A stretch of 64,000 nucleotides of DNA from Wyeomyia smithii (GCF_029784165.1 NC_073695.1:98747485-98811484); one strand, 5' to 3'. Shown: positions 24,422 to 37,201, numbered from the stretch's first letter. The notes: a model not told the origin generated them from the sequence alone. A program made the numbers and translations.

Positions 24422-24608
24422 AAGTTCATTTAATTTTTGCAAAATTATAGTTTATTGTAACTAAACCATATTTGCGGCAGTCGTTAACCAAACATTTAAG
24501 TATGCATTGACGTGATTTGGATCAATCTCATTGCCTAAATGTGTACATTACAAGCTAAGGAACAAAAATGTATCCTTTTTTGGCACAATCTCTCCCCGGA
24601 AGACGGTA

Positions 24609-25409
24609 ACTATCATACCAAGAAGCTAGGCAAGCTTGATGATGATAAATGTCGCCTCGCGGCGTCGAAAGCGAAGCATCGGAACACTGAAGAAACTTTT
24701 ATACAACGGTAAATTGGAAAAACACAGAATCGAAAAATTTGTGTTTTACAGACAAATTTGCACATTCAGTATTCCTGCTGTTACTGAAAACTTCGTTAGA
24801 GTCATGCATGCGTTACAGCAAGAAGATAGTTATACGCTATACGCTATGTGCGTGTTCTTTATTTTGAGTGTAGTCTTCGTTTCCCCCTCCCAGGGTCTTA
24901 CAAGATCATGAAAAAAATCTTCAGTTTGTTTTCTGTTGCGTAGCAGTTTAAAAATTATTTGTTTTCATGAGATTGCTAAAAATAATTGAAATTTAAACTT
25001 CACTGATGTTACGTAAGAAAATGTTGAAGCAGTACTTTTGTTGAAAGATAAAGTAAATGAAAAAATCTTTATTTTCCTGAACTTGAGATAGATTGATTGG
25101 GTAATTTTAAATTTGTTGTTGTTAAGGGAATTTTTTAGTCCATAATTTTTACAAATTGTAAGCTCGAAACAAAGCAGTTTAAATTAAAATGAGTATTTTT
25201 TTACGAAGTGATATCTCTTTAGTAGCTGTATTTAAAACTTATGCTGGATTCAGTAATCATCACAAGGAAACTCTCTCAAAATTAATTTGTTCGCTTTTTC
25301 TTAAATTTATTTCGAATCCAATTTTTCCAGTTTTTTTTCAGAATTCTTCCAGTTTAATCAAAAATTTTATAGCTCTGGTGATAACCCTAATCGTACGCAC
25401 TTAGAGTAA
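24609..25409. other. unassigned sequence
   Basis: AT-rich, no coding or repeat signature recognised. Confidence 0.35.
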
Positions 25410-25423
25410 GTTGGTGCATACCA

Positions 25424-25617
25424 AAGCAAAGCCTTGGTGCTACATTCCGATACGGAACTCGACCTACACATAGTTTGCAGTCGACCATTCAGTGTACAGG
25501 ACAATTGCGGGGCTAGCGCTACGATCCTACAGTCACTGACAGTCTCTCCCGAACCGAGACGCGAACCTACGACGACTGGTGTTTTAGGCCAGCACCGTAC
25601 CTCGAGATCATCTGGGA
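25424..25617 (-). mobile_element. tRNA-derived SINE (type 1), 194 bp with 14-bp target duplication
   Basis: The head, read on the minus strand from 25617, carries a pol III B-box-like GGTTCGCGTCTC where copy 32352-32571 has GGTTCGAGTCTC. The 3' end is GGCTTTGCTT. The 14-bp duplication GTTGGTGCATACCA lies at 25410-25423 and 25618-25631. It resembles Aedes tRNA-related SINEs; I do not assign a named family. Confidence 0.85.
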
Positions 25618-25631
25618 GTTGGTGCATACCA

Positions 25632-28499
25632 CAATACATCAAATAATGGTCGCAGTGGTTCAGTCTTCTGCATGGAACAAATCGGTTGCAGCACTCTGTT
25701 AAGCTCTGTAGGTATAACCGTTCCTCGAAGGCAGCTACGAAATTGAACACCGCTGTGTCATCCACCTAGACTAAATAATTATCTGTACAATGATGATTGG
25801 ACCAACAAAATTAATAAAATTAAACTAATAACTTCCGGTTTCTGGAAAACAACCTAAAATGGCTTATATTAATATTTTCAGAACTGAGATAATGTCCAGA
25901 GACCGAAAATCGACCTGTAAATGATATATCAGAAATGATTCTTAATCTTGATTCAAATGATCCTAAACAAACAAAAAATGAATTTTTATTCTAAAATATT
26001 TTCAAACCCATTTCAGAAATTTGCTATTATTTCATACAGTTTATTTTATTTTCAGCGATAGTAAGCAAAAAAAACTAATCTTATTATATAGTATTTTATC
26101 CATCCAGAAACGTAACAGTCAAATTTCTAGTGTTCAAGAAATTATTAAAAACTTATTGCCAAGTTCAAGTAAAATCAACACACTTTTCACATCGTTCTTG
26201 CAGAGAATTTTATGTACTTTCTGAATCTGTAAAAACATTAAAGGGAAAAGAAATTATTAAGTGAGAGCAAAAATTATGCCAAAAGAACGTTAAAAAATGA
26301 TTTTTAAAAAATGAGCTTTTTTAGATAATTGATTTTTCAATAGCTTCTCAAAAATGACTCGTGTTTTAAAAAGTTAATAAAATGGCATCATTGCCTAATC
26401 AAAAATGACAATTTAAAAAATATTAAAACTAGGACATTTTTTGTGGAACTGCTCTGTGATCAAATATTGCAGTCCAAATGGTATAAAGAAATTAAATATA
26501 GACAAATGCTGGCTTTCGTTATCTATAATTGGTCGTATGTTGCAGATCAATGTTCAGTAATGCATACAACTTTTTAATTACCATGATCATCACCGACCTA
26601 AGTTCACAGATCGACTGCTCACTTTTCATGAAGACTGTTATTTCCACAATGTAAGTGCCGTCCAGTGGTTGTACCAAAATGGACTGAAAGAGCAACTCTG
26701 TTGGCATCAAATCAATCTCTGTAAACGCGTCTAATAAATTTGCGATAATCACTGAAGGCCGTTGCTAGTTGCAGTCAGCAGCATTGAGTTGCCACTCTAG
26801 GCGACACGATTCGATCCGGATAGTGTCTGTGAGTGAAGTTTCAACTGGTGAACAAGTGTCGATCTGTGCTGAGCAGCCTGCAGATATCCCTATGCAATAC
26901 TCGACACCCGATCAAGCACTACTGCAGCAGCAAGATCGGAGTGATCCATCGGAACACGTTTTCTCAATTAATCAGTAGTTGGTTGTTTCTTTTTCGCTAC
27001 CTGCTGTTTTGGTTTCCCACAAAAGAACGATGCGCCTTAAATGCGTTAATACAACTGTTTGGTGCATCGTTTGACGTCGTTAGATGTCATGTACGTAAGT
27101 ACCATAAAAGTAATGAACCGTCTTGAATATCAGAGCAAATTCCTGAATAGGGAACATTCTGTTGTTGTTTGATTGAAAATAATATCATTTCATATCAACG
27201 ATTGGCATTGTCGCTTAAACCAGAAATAAAATGGGTAGTACAATAAAAGCAACGTAGCATAATAAATCCTATATAATAGCTATGACCAAGCATTGCCATT
27301 CGCACTCAGCCAACTCCGAAAGTCATTCAATTAGCATACTTTTTTGAGTTGAGGAAATATTTGGAGTGAATGGGAAGGTCGTCGTCAGCTTAGCGCCAGT
27401 GACCAAGTTTAATTAAATTATCATACCGTTGACCGAGATCAAACAACATATGCAAAAAAGCGTTTCGCGTGGGAAAAAGATCTGTCAACCATCTAACATG
27501 AATAACTAATTATCGTATGCGTATGCGTAAAGTAGTAAGTATGCGTATGCGTAAAGTAGTAAGACAAATATGCAATTTACAATGCACTAAGTTTTATATG
27601 GTTCTCTCGGTTGGTTTGTTGATAATTTAATTGCTGTGAAGTGAGCTTCCAGTTGTGAATGCGACACGTACGTTTATTGATCACAGACGAAAACTTTCTG
27701 CTGTTCATTTTGTCGTAAAAATGAATAATTGACCATTGATTCACGCGTCTTACATTAAAAATGTTCGTACTGTGCGATGTTTGCACGCGCTCCACCGAGC
27801 ACCGAGCCCTGTTTCACTGGTGCATCTCTCCAATCATTTCAGTGAGATATACGAGGATCATCCGGCAAGGTCGTCTACATCACCACACCGCGAACGGCAT
27901 TATCAATTGTATTCACGGCTTGTTATGTAACCTGATGATGCGTAACCGCGAGGATTGCAAACCAAGTAAATTATCACATTTTCTGCTTTCGATCCTTCGC
28001 CTTCTGGGTTAGTTACTCAGCCGGCGGGTCACTGTGGGTTTTTCCAGCTCAAATTTCTGCGATCAATATTCTTAAAAGCACTTTAATTTGAATGATGTCT
28101 TATTCTCTTATCAATCACGTTCACGTTCTTCACTAAAGTCTAATCATTTCCTACACAACATCACCATTGCAAATTTAGGCACACATTTATCACGCTACGT
28201 TTGTCTACTGTTAAAATTGCATGATGTTTCCTTGTGTGTTGTTTCGATGAGGCATTAGCTGGTCACATAATCAATCAGGCATCAGGCGTCTGTTTTAATT
28301 CCGGATTAAGCTGTCTACACGTCTTCATACTATTTCTTTGCTGCCTCGTTAGTCAAATTATTATTTCGAGTTTTGTGTCAGATTCGAAAATTGAAGGCTT
28401 CTTTTTTATTGATGAATGGTATCTAATTCTTGAATGACATAAGATGTTCCTACTGGAGTGGTATTCGAGAACGGTGTTATTTATTCACTTGAATGATCC

Positions 28500-28500
<1 letters not shown>
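25632..28500. other. unassigned intergenic sequence
   Basis: No gene or transposon is recognised. A small tandem duplication of GTATGCGTAAAGTAGTAAG with flanking bases occurs at about 27514-27563. Confidence 0.35.

Positions 28501-28502
<2 letters not shown>

Positions 28503-28581
<79 letters not shown>
28503..28581. repeat. (TA)n microsatellite
   Basis: Nearly pure TA dinucleotide over about 78 bp. Confidence 0.95.
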
Positions 28582-28586
<5 letters not shown>

Positions 28587-28609
28587 AATTTAAGGAGTAA
28601 ATGTAGTAA

Positions 28610-28773
<164 letters not shown>

Positions 28774-29076
28774 ATTCAAATAAGCATTCAACTGCCAATT
28801 CATATATAGTATATGGGAACTTAGCGGCGAGCACTTATACTAGAATGACAACTTTGAAAACTGCAAATTTAACGCAGACAAAGCAACCCCCGTATGGCAA
28901 GACGCACTGATAACTGCCAAAGGTTGAAAACCGGTGCGACAAAATTTAGGACCAGTTCCTCGTTTCGACTATTTCTCGGTGATATTTTGTGTTTTTCGGG
29001 TTCTGGTAAGTGTTTATCATATAAACAAGAAGTGTCTGAGGTTAAAATTCTCAAATTCTGTTGCAGTCAACAAAAA

Positions 29077-30036
29077 ATGGGTCGCGCGCAGAATTGCACA
29101 GAAACACAGCGGATAGTCATTCGCAAAATGTCCAAGGCAGGCAGCAGCCAACGCGAAATCACAGAGTACTTGGGACGATTCAAAACCTTCGTGTTTAATG
29201 CCCTCCACGACCGCAAAAAAATCCGAAACAAGTGGACGCCCAAGGAAAACGACCGCGAAGGATGACTGCCATAAAACGAGCCTCCAAGAAAGATCCCTTC
29301 AAGGCCTCGAAAAAGATCCGGGACGAACTGGCTGGCGGGGCAGGGGTTAGGCGGTAAAACCCCCCGGAACGTCCCTATTGACACCAAAGTATCTGAGGGC
29401 GCAGTTGAAGTTTGCGAAAGATCACTTCGATTGGATCGGTCCGGAGAAGGAAAAGAAGTGGCGAAATATTCTGTGGTCGAATGAGACGAAGGTAATCGTA
29501 ACCTCATCGGTTCGGAAAAACCTGGGTCGATCACCCAATAGGCTGCGCTTACATGGCATTGACTTTTAAGCATGGAGGAGGGAACATTATGGTGGGGGAG
29601 GGGGGTGCTTCTCCTGGTACGGAGTTGGCCTCCTGTACTGTGTGGATAAGATCATGGATCAGTACCTCTACGCCCAAATCCTAAGGGAAGTTATACTGCC
29701 ACATGCCGCATGGGAGATGCCCCTGAAATGACAGTTCATGCAGATAACGATCCGAAGCACACCGCCAAGACCGTCAAAAACTGGATCCAGGAGAACAAAA
29801 TCGACGTTATAGAGTGGCCAGCGCAGTCACCGGATCTGAACCCTATAGAGAACCTATGGGAGATCGTGAAAAGGTCGGTCTACATGGAGAAGTCACAAAA
29901 TAAGCAGCAACTGTGGGATAGGATCCAAGCCTGTTGGTACGCCTTTCCGGTCACCACGTGCCAGAAGCTGGTGGAATCAATGCCGAACCGGGTGCATGAA
30001 GTGATGCATAACAAAGGTTACACGACCAAAGACTAA
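29077..30036 (+). pseudogene. Tc1-type transposase, frameshifted, first catalytic Asp lost
   Basis: It begins MGRAQNCTETQRIVIRKMSK and continues through a paired-type N-terminal domain (SSQREITEYLGRFKTFVF), then loses frame near 29230. The catalytic core is readable in pieces: ILWSNETKVIV (Asn where the first Asp belongs), ADNDPKHTAKTVKNW and SPDLNPIENLWEIVKR. There are 34 residues between the second Asp and the Glu, giving DD34E. It ends with NKGYTTKD and stop. The missing Asp and frameshifts make it inactive. Confidence 0.88.
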
Positions 30037-30134
30037 CCCTAGAAGCTTTTCACGGTATAAATTTCCTTGTTTTATTTTTTTTTTACCATAAATTTTCAAA
30101 CCGGTCTTAATCATTGTCGCGTCTTTTTAGTTAA

Positions 30135-31310
30135 CCCGTAAAGACCCGGGGCGGAACTTGTTTTTTGAAAACGCTCGTTCTCAGTACTGGAACGGCCGAT
30201 TTTGGAAAACTTGAACTTTTATTCAAGGGGAATAGTTGCTCTAAGTTTTGGTAAAGGTGCCACCCCTCTGGACCTCTCCCCGTTTTTGTGAGACGCAAAT
30301 ATGTCTGTGTTTTTTTCTAATTTTTCAAAGAGATTGAGCAAATACTGGGAATTTTCATACGTATCAATTGCTCCATGTATCAAATCATGTCAGGTGGATG
30401 AAATATGGTATGTAAGAGTGAATTTTGGAGTTTTCAAATTATTTCAGTACAAAATCACAAAACTAATCACAAATCGAGTTTAAATTCACTAAAGTACGTA
30501 TTTTCATGGAGACCTGATTTTCTCAGTCTCCCACAGTTGTTTTCAACTTGGCTCTTCAATTTTCAAGCTCTATGTTTCTAGAGTAACGTCTGCTGAATTC
30601 AAAGATGCTGAAAGATTTATTCTAGCATGCACAGATTTAGAGAAAAACGAGTTTGAATTCACTAAAGTACGAGTTTTTATGAAAACTTGATTTTCTCTAA
30701 ATCTGTGCATGCTAGAATAAATCTTTCAGCACCTTTGGATTCAGAAGACTTTACTCTAAAAATATAGAGCTTGAAAATTGAAGAGCTAAGTTGAAACCTA
30801 CCGTGGGAGACTGAGTAAATTACGTTTCCAAAAAATACGTACTTTGGTGAATTTAAACTGGTTTTTCTCAAAATATTTGCATGCTAAAATAAATATTTCA
30901 TCGCGTATGGATTCAGGAGACCTTACCGCAAAAATGTAGAGCTTAAAATTTGAAGAACGGTTTTGTTGTTTGAATTTTTATAAAAATCATAGTTTTGTGA
31001 TTTTGTACTGAAATAATTTGGAAACTTCAAAATTCACTCTTACATACCATATTTCATCCACCTGACACGATTTGATACATGGAGCAATTGATACGTATGA
31101 AAACTCCCAGTGTTTGCTCAATCTCTTTGAAAAATTAGAAAAAAACACAGACATATTTGCGTCTCACAAAAACGGGGAGGGGTGGCACCTTTATCAAAAC
31201 TTAGAGCAACTATTCCCCTTGAATAAAAGTTCAAGTTTTCCCAAATCGGCCGTTCCAGTACTGAGAACGAGCATTTTCAAAAAACAAGTTCCGTCCCGGG
31301 TCTTTACGGG
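30135..31310. mobile_element. Giant palindromic piggyBac-like MITE, 1,176 bp
   Basis: The ends CCCGTAAAGACCCGGGGCGG and its inverse are flanked by TTAA on both sides (30131-30134, 31311-31314). TTAA duplication with CCC-starting TIRs is the piggyBac signature. The left and right halves are inverse repeats almost throughout, with a centre near 30670-30720, so the whole element can fold back. It encodes nothing. A second copy lies at 59117-60079. Confidence 0.85.
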
Positions 31311-31504
31311 TTAATGAGTATGCTTGGAACGCATTTTTCAATGAACGACTATTGTTTCAACTACATATGTTAGAAATTTCTTCGAACAATGCAAATAAAT
31401 TATTAAAAATTGGTTGAAGCACTGGATTGGATTTTTTTCCTCGAAGTTTTGTCACTTTCTTTTTTCGCTTGAGCACTGATCTAAATATTTTGTCCGACAC
31501 TGTA

Positions 31505-32351
31505 AATGCTGCCGTTCTCAATAATTGATGACTGTAAATTAGATTTTATGTTCTGTACCCTGTAGCCTTGCAGAGAAAAGGCAAAATTTTGAGAAAAAGA
31601 AAAATATCTCAACATAAAGAAACACAAAGAAATCACAAATACATATTCAAATTGCGATATTTATTATGTACTGCCAAAGTTGTCCTGGCAGGTCTAGAGT
31701 ACACAAAATACTCACCTTAAACTATCTTACTAGAAAGTGCGTTGCAATTAAAGTTATTGAAGTTAAATAATTAAATAAGTATGAAAAAAAAATAAAAAAA
31801 GTGCTGTACTGTAACTAAAAGAGTTCAGATTTATAAACTCCAAGTCATCTTACTTTTTGATGATTTTTAACGTAGCTGTACACGCCCAATGCCAATTCGT
31901 TGTAAAAAGGAATTTCGGGAATGCTAGTTTGATAGTTGCTACGATTAGAGATTAAGGAATCCATCCACAAGTATCATAGAAAGGAGCTAGTTTTAAAATC
32001 CGTCAAGATTGGTGGTGTGATTTCTAGTAGTACAAAGTCAACATGAAACACATTAGAACATCGCACTATTACATCGTGTGGTATTCATACTCTAGTGGTA
32101 TAGTCATACTGGGTACAAACATAATAGCGCGAGCGAAATCATTGGTGAATTGCCCTCTATGAGAGTAATGAGAGTATTTCTAGCGCTTGAAAGGTTACTG
32201 TTGTCTAAAGGCGGACAACCAATTCGTAGCACAGCTTTTTACATTTATAGATCGCATCGCAAACAGAGTGATCGGGAGCATTGTCTTGGTGAAAAAGCAC
32301 ATTTTGTACGAATGTACGATAGAATTGTCATTTGATTGTTTTACCAGGTTC
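31505..32351. other. unassigned sequence
   Basis: No gene or repeat recognised. Confidence 0.35.
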
Positions 32352-32571
32352 AACGTAAGCAAAGCAAAGCCTTGGGGCTACATTCCGTATCGGAACTCGA
32401 CCTTCTGTTTATTATACACAGACTTCACAGCCAACTGTTTAGTGTACAGGACAATTGCGGGGCTAGCGCTACGATCCTACTGACACGAGCAGTCTCTCCC
32501 GAGCCGAGACTCGAACCTACGACGACTGGCTTGTTATGCCAGCATCGTACCTCGAGACCAGCTGGGAGAGT
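32352..32571 (-). mobile_element. tRNA-derived SINE (type 1), second copy
   Basis: Minus-strand head with B box GGTTCGAGTCTC and pol III-like head CTGGTCTCGAGGTACGATGC. The body matches 25424-25617 (for example ACAATTGCGGGGCTAGCGCT) and the tail is GGCTTTGCTTTGCTT. An imprecise flanking repeat around TCAACGTA may be the decayed target duplication. Confidence 0.8.
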
Positions 32572-35500
32572 CAAGATCAACGTAGACGATGAAAATTATG
32601 CGAATTCTGAAAAAATACTTGCCAACACTTTACCGGCTGTAGTTGCATATTATATTTACATAAATTCGGTACGTATTCTCCCATTGTCCGGACATCAGCC
32701 TTACTCATTATTAAGGCATACCTGCCACCGCTTAACGATTGTCTTTTCTTAAGAAGCGTCATACCTACCCGTCATATCATACCTATTAATCGTCCCGGCG
32801 ACTTCACTTGTACCGCCGAACAACTTTATTGAGTGCGTCATTTATGATGCCATTTGGCTGCGCAATCTTCATAAATAGAACCTGGATCTTCCACTTTCTG
32901 GCGCTCAATTAAAATAAATAGTTTTACATGTGTTCGAAAATGGTGACCTTGGCAACCGAATCGATTATCACGGCACATTGATGCTGTACCGCCTTCATTA
33001 CACTGATTGATATTGGCATTTCAACACTCACGATGAAGAATATGTTGCTCGTGATGCCATCATTCCTTGATTGGTGAAATCATCCCTCCAATAAGCCCTA
33101 ATTACACTACCGAATGTGAAAAGCCTTTAGCTTAAGTGCAATTTATAGACGTTCTACACTTCGTGGGATTTATCTTCTCACTGCAATACTGCGGCTCAAG
33201 AAACAATCGCTAATTGCTTTCGATTATCAACCATTTATGAATAATTGATATGTTTGTTGTTTCGTTCACAGAAGTCGACAATTGCAGCGTTTAGTATCTT
33301 AATTAATAAGCAATCTGCCTTGTACAAACATACATGAATGGGGTTACTAAATGTCATTATGTTAGGTCGTTCGCTGGCACGATTGCTGGTACCGGATTAC
33401 GCTTCCTCTCCTTATAAAAGTCCATGCATGAATGAAATACCCATCAAAATGACAGATTGATTAGCTTCTATCATTCTTCCTCGGTAACCTATGCGACATT
33501 GAATTCGTCACTCGAGCAGGAGACAATTAGTATCCATATGTAGAGAGGACACACGATGTCGTCAGCAGTCGCAGACGTTGTACGTGCAACATTCCTCATT
33601 GTGACCTTGAATCGCGACTCGCCGCCGCCACCGTCATCATAGACGGAACAGAGCGGGGAGTAGATCCAGTTTATTATGCTCACCACTTTGTAACACATAT
33701 GATCGAAGAAGACCCGTGTTAGCGGTCTGCATACGATAATGCTACTACTAGTGGTGGCATCTCTGTTGCGATCGTGGCAGAAAACGAAAGTAAAGATTCG
33801 CTCTTCTTCTAATTTACACAGCGGCGGCGTCACAGTCACCTTGATAACCAGGAAAGCTCGAATACAGATAACAATCTATATGCTAACGAACTTAAGTGAT
33901 CGGGTCGGTTGCAGCTGACACGTGCCATTAGTAGCATATAAAGCTATTGTGTTATCATAGCTATGCAAATCTAAATCGAAATGTAAACGAAGTTTGCCTA
34001 CCTTATCAATTAGTGAAATTGGTTAGGAATGAATAAGTTTGCCAATTCAACACTCATGATAACATATCAAATATCATTATGAAATGTCAGAAACGAATTC
34101 ACTAATAATAATTCAATTTATTACTATGATTCATACGTTAAAAAAACTAAATAAGCTTGAGAGCCAGTTCGCCGCTAGCTGTTGTATCAAGCTCGAATGT
34201 TCAGGGTTATAAACATAGATAAACAATGTAACAGACAATGTTTTGCATAATCTCAGATTTCTTGAAAAGGGTTAAAAAGCTTTTAAACATTTCAAATTCT
34301 AAAATTTTCAAAACATAACAAATAACTATAAGTAAACTGTCTGTGTTCTGTTTGAAAATTGTTGTTTTTGCTGTCCATTAATTTAGACAAGTCGATATTT
34401 TTATCAAAAAAACTATACCTTTTTCATATTTGGCTATCAGTTTTATTAGTTTTGAATTAAAGATTGTTATTTCTGCAAAAATATTGGAGGCGGTTAGGTT
34501 TTGCTGTCAGCCATGTTGTAAGGTTATGTTTGTGTTCTTTTCCTCTAGGTTCCAAAACGGTACAAACCTACCGAAAGGCCACCGGTGCCAGGTGACGTTG
34601 CGCATTTTGTTTCGAGTAACTCGAACAAAACTAAATGATCACTGGTGGGCGTTATGTATCGCTTTTCGTTTTTTTTTGCTTTGCGGGTTAGATGAGCCGC
34701 AAGACAAATAACAGTGACAGTTCCTTTCGAGCTTAGAGCAAAACTGGCAGTATGTGACGTGCTCGAAAATAGCGAAAATCGTTCGAATCAAGCTGCACAA
34801 TGCCACCCTTGGCTCCAGATTTTCTGTTATGTTATGTTATAGGGAAACTACTAACTTTATTATTTGTGGTAGGCTGAGATTCGAATCAGGCCATTTCAGG
34901 TCAAAAATAACTTGAGTATGGGTTAACATACAGGTTCTCCTACCCGCTGAATTCTAGAATACCTTGGTGAAACTTACCCTCAACAAAATAAGCCCCTCTT
35001 ATAAATAAAACTGGTCATAAGAATGCACAACAAATCTTCTCCAGGGACTTTGTTATTGACGATATTTGGCAGAAGGATTGAGGTTCAGTATAATAGAGCA
35101 GTAAGCGTGTAAAAGGAAGGGCAAATTATACAACACTATAGCGGTTTTGTTGATAATAGAAGTGAGGGATGAAGTAGACACATGGGCATATCTCACAACA
35201 GATCAACGATTCTGGTCACAGTGAGTAAGTTCATATGGAAGAAAAACCCGATTGTTATCCATCAAACTATCTATTTCTATAGACCTCACCTTGAACCCTC
35301 TTTCAGTCTAGAAGTTGTGGAGAAGCCTGAGCATTAACGAATGCCCAAAGTCGTTTAAAATAAGCATGCCAAGTATCTGTACAATTCAAAATAATAGTAA
35401 ATTTTAAGTTTGTGAACACTAGACTTTGAATGAGTTTTTCACTTCACTAAATTTTTATCTAAAATCTTCAGATCGCGCAAATTATTACGTTATTATATAG

Positions 35501-35630
35501 ATGAGAAAACTAACAATGAAAATTTTAACCGAATTGAGGAACATCGATATAGGAAAAGAAAAACGTTACTCGCACAACAAGCCGAATCCAGAATACGCCT
35601 CCACAAAACTCGGTCTTGGGCTGCTCCTCT
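32572..35630. other. unassigned intergenic sequence
   Basis: No exon, TIR pair or LINE segment recognised. A TATAAAAG box-like sequence occurs at about 33414 without a supported gene downstream. Confidence 0.35.
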
Positions 35631-36226
35631 CCAGTCTCCACTTACACAAAGATCCAGCGCGTGCGAAGTCTGCCTCGAAGTCGTCGGCGTCTATCCGGTT
35701 CTCTGCTGAATATTATCTTTGCCGGTCGCTCATCCGCTATCCGTGCTACGTGGCCAGCCCACTGTAACCTGCCGTGTTCTATACTTCGTACAGCTCGTGA
35801 TTTATGCACTGGGCCAAACCCCATTTTCTTGTTTGCCTCCAAGTATTGATCGCAGGATTCTACGCTCGAAGACCCCAAGCGCCCGTCGATCGGCCTCCTT
35901 TCACGTACGCGATTCATGTCCGTAGAGCGCCACCAGGAGGATCAGAGTCCTAAAGATCGCAAATTTCGTACGAATCTGTAGGCTACGGGACCAGGGCAAT
36001 CGATAATCGATCACTTCGTATGTATCCCCATCCATCTCCACCACAGCACCAACACTCGCAGAACTACCACGCTCTCTACCAGCTACCATATACTTCGTTT
36101 TGGCAGTGTTTATGGTGAGTCCAATTCTCGCAGCTTCTCTTCTGAGAGCCGTAAAGGTCTCCTCAACAGCTCTACGGTTTACATCAATTATATCAATGTC
36201 GTCCGCGAAGCCCAGAAGCATGTGAG

Positions 36227-36239
36227 ACTTTGTGATGAT
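36227..36239. repeat. SINE target duplication, left
   Basis: ACTTTGTGATGAT, repeated at 36727-36739. Confidence 0.85.
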
Positions 36240-36726
36240 TTTTTTTCCTGTATGGACTTCCTCACTGTGACCAGAATCGTAAATCTATTGTGAGATATGC
36301 CCGGGTGTCTGCTGTATCCCGCACTTCAGTTAATAGCAATACCGCTATTGAGGAGTGGCATGCTTATTATTATTGTTCATCAGTGCTTTTGTGTAATGTG
36401 ATACTCTTCCTTACACGCTTACTGTTCTACTATACCGATACTCGTTCCTCTACCCAAATATCACGAATTATAATTCCCTGGAGAAGTTTCGCTGTGCATC
36501 CTTCTGGCCAGTTTTATTGATAAGAGCGACTTATTTTTATTAAGAAGGAAGTCACGCAAAGGTATTGTAAATTTCAGCGTGAAGGAAGGGTAACTGGTGG
36601 GGAGCCTGAGAATAAACCCATGCTCAAAACCTTTTGACACCGGATGGCCTGGTTCTACTAAGATTCGAACCCACGACCATCCGCTTAACAAAGCGGACTC
36701 TGTAACCTTGCGGCTACGCAGCTCCC
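36240..36726 (-). mobile_element. tRNA-derived SINE (type 2), 487 bp, 13-bp target duplication
   Basis: On the minus strand it starts with a tRNA-like head GGGAGCTGCGTAGCCGCAAG and B box GGGTTCGAATCTT, has a body of about 400 bp and ends in an A-run (plus-strand T's at 36240). It separates two adjacent parts of one RT reading. A long copy lies at 56905-57393 and heads lie at 42443-42520 and 48304-48385. Confidence 0.9.
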
Positions 36727-37201
36727 ACTTTGTGATGATGGTGCCACTCCTTTGCTCACCTGCCCCTCGTATTGCACCGTCTAAATTCATGTCGAAGAGC
36801 ATGTTCGAGAGCCCGTCTCCTGGCTTCAGATCATCTAACGTCTCAAACGCGTCCGAAAATTCACCCGCTGTCCTGACGCTCGATGTGAATCCGTCAAGCG
36901 TCGCACGTAACAGTTTAATTAGTTTTGTCGGAAAACCGTGTTCGAGCATTATTTGCCAAAGCTCGTTGTGTTTCATTGTATCGTAGGCCACCATAACGTC
37001 TGTAAATGTCTGCAAGTTGTGTTTTCGAAGCTTGTCGAAAATCTGTCTCATGGTGATAGGTGGTCTGGTCCGTTGTAGATTGGTATTCTCCTTCACCATT
37101 TCAGAAACTATCAGTAGTCGATTCCGTTCAGAGAGGTAGTTACATAAAGATGAGGAGATAGTGTGAGAAGGTGTAATAGCTGCAAGTGTGTTGTTATAGT
37201 G

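Larger units (their letters stand above)
16248..24606. mobile_element. Outer TIR element (CCGTCT ends, TA flank), interrupted by maT and LINE
   Basis: The left end CCGTCTGCCGGGGTGAGATT and the right end (reverse complement CCGTCTTCCGGGGAGAGATT) form 26-bp imperfect TIRs, flanked by TA at 16246-16247 and 24607-24608. GGGGTGAGATTAGGCCA-like phrases recur internally near 16257, 16276, 16637 and 24386-24420. Without the maT insertion the element is about 1.29 kb and shows no coding sequence, so it is a non-autonomous DNA element. Confidence 0.7.
28931..31502 (+). mobile_element. Tc1-type (DD34E) transposon with a nested palindromic element
   Basis: The right end reads CAGTGTCGGACAAAATATTT in reverse complement and is followed by TA (31503-31504). 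The left end near 28931 is a diverged version (CGGTGCGACAAAATTTAG). One transposase pseudogene runs 29077-30036. A TTAA-flanked palindrome (30135-31310) interrupts the 3' part. Without it the element is about 1.4 kb. Confidence 0.75.
35640..37120 (-). pseudogene. Non-LTR reverse transcriptase fragment, split by a SINE
   Basis: Minus-strand readings in order are TMRQIFDKLRKHNLQTF, a region matching FxDVxxAYDTxKxNELWQIM and HGFPTKLIKLLRATLDG near 36900, SGTIITK before the SINE, then MLLGFADDIDII after it (near 36215). The C-terminal part follows near 35900-35650 with GRLQWAGHVAR. The YADD-like FADD box is intact, but internal deletions and stops are present and the endonuclease is absent. The clade resembles RTE/Kiri-type mosquito elements; I do not assign it firmly. 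Confidence 0.75.

Noticed and set aside
27088..27095. ATGTAC followed by GTAAGT as the missing first coding exon of gene A
   Set aside because: Phase would fit, but it is 16 kb upstream with no other support; such short matches occur by chance.
33414..33421. TATAAAAG as a core promoter
   Set aside because: No exon or open frame downstream supports a gene here.
36650..36726. Possible tRNA gene
   Set aside because: The A and B box-like sequences belong to a SINE head with a 400-bp body, A tail and 13-bp target duplication; the folded cloverleaf is not intact.
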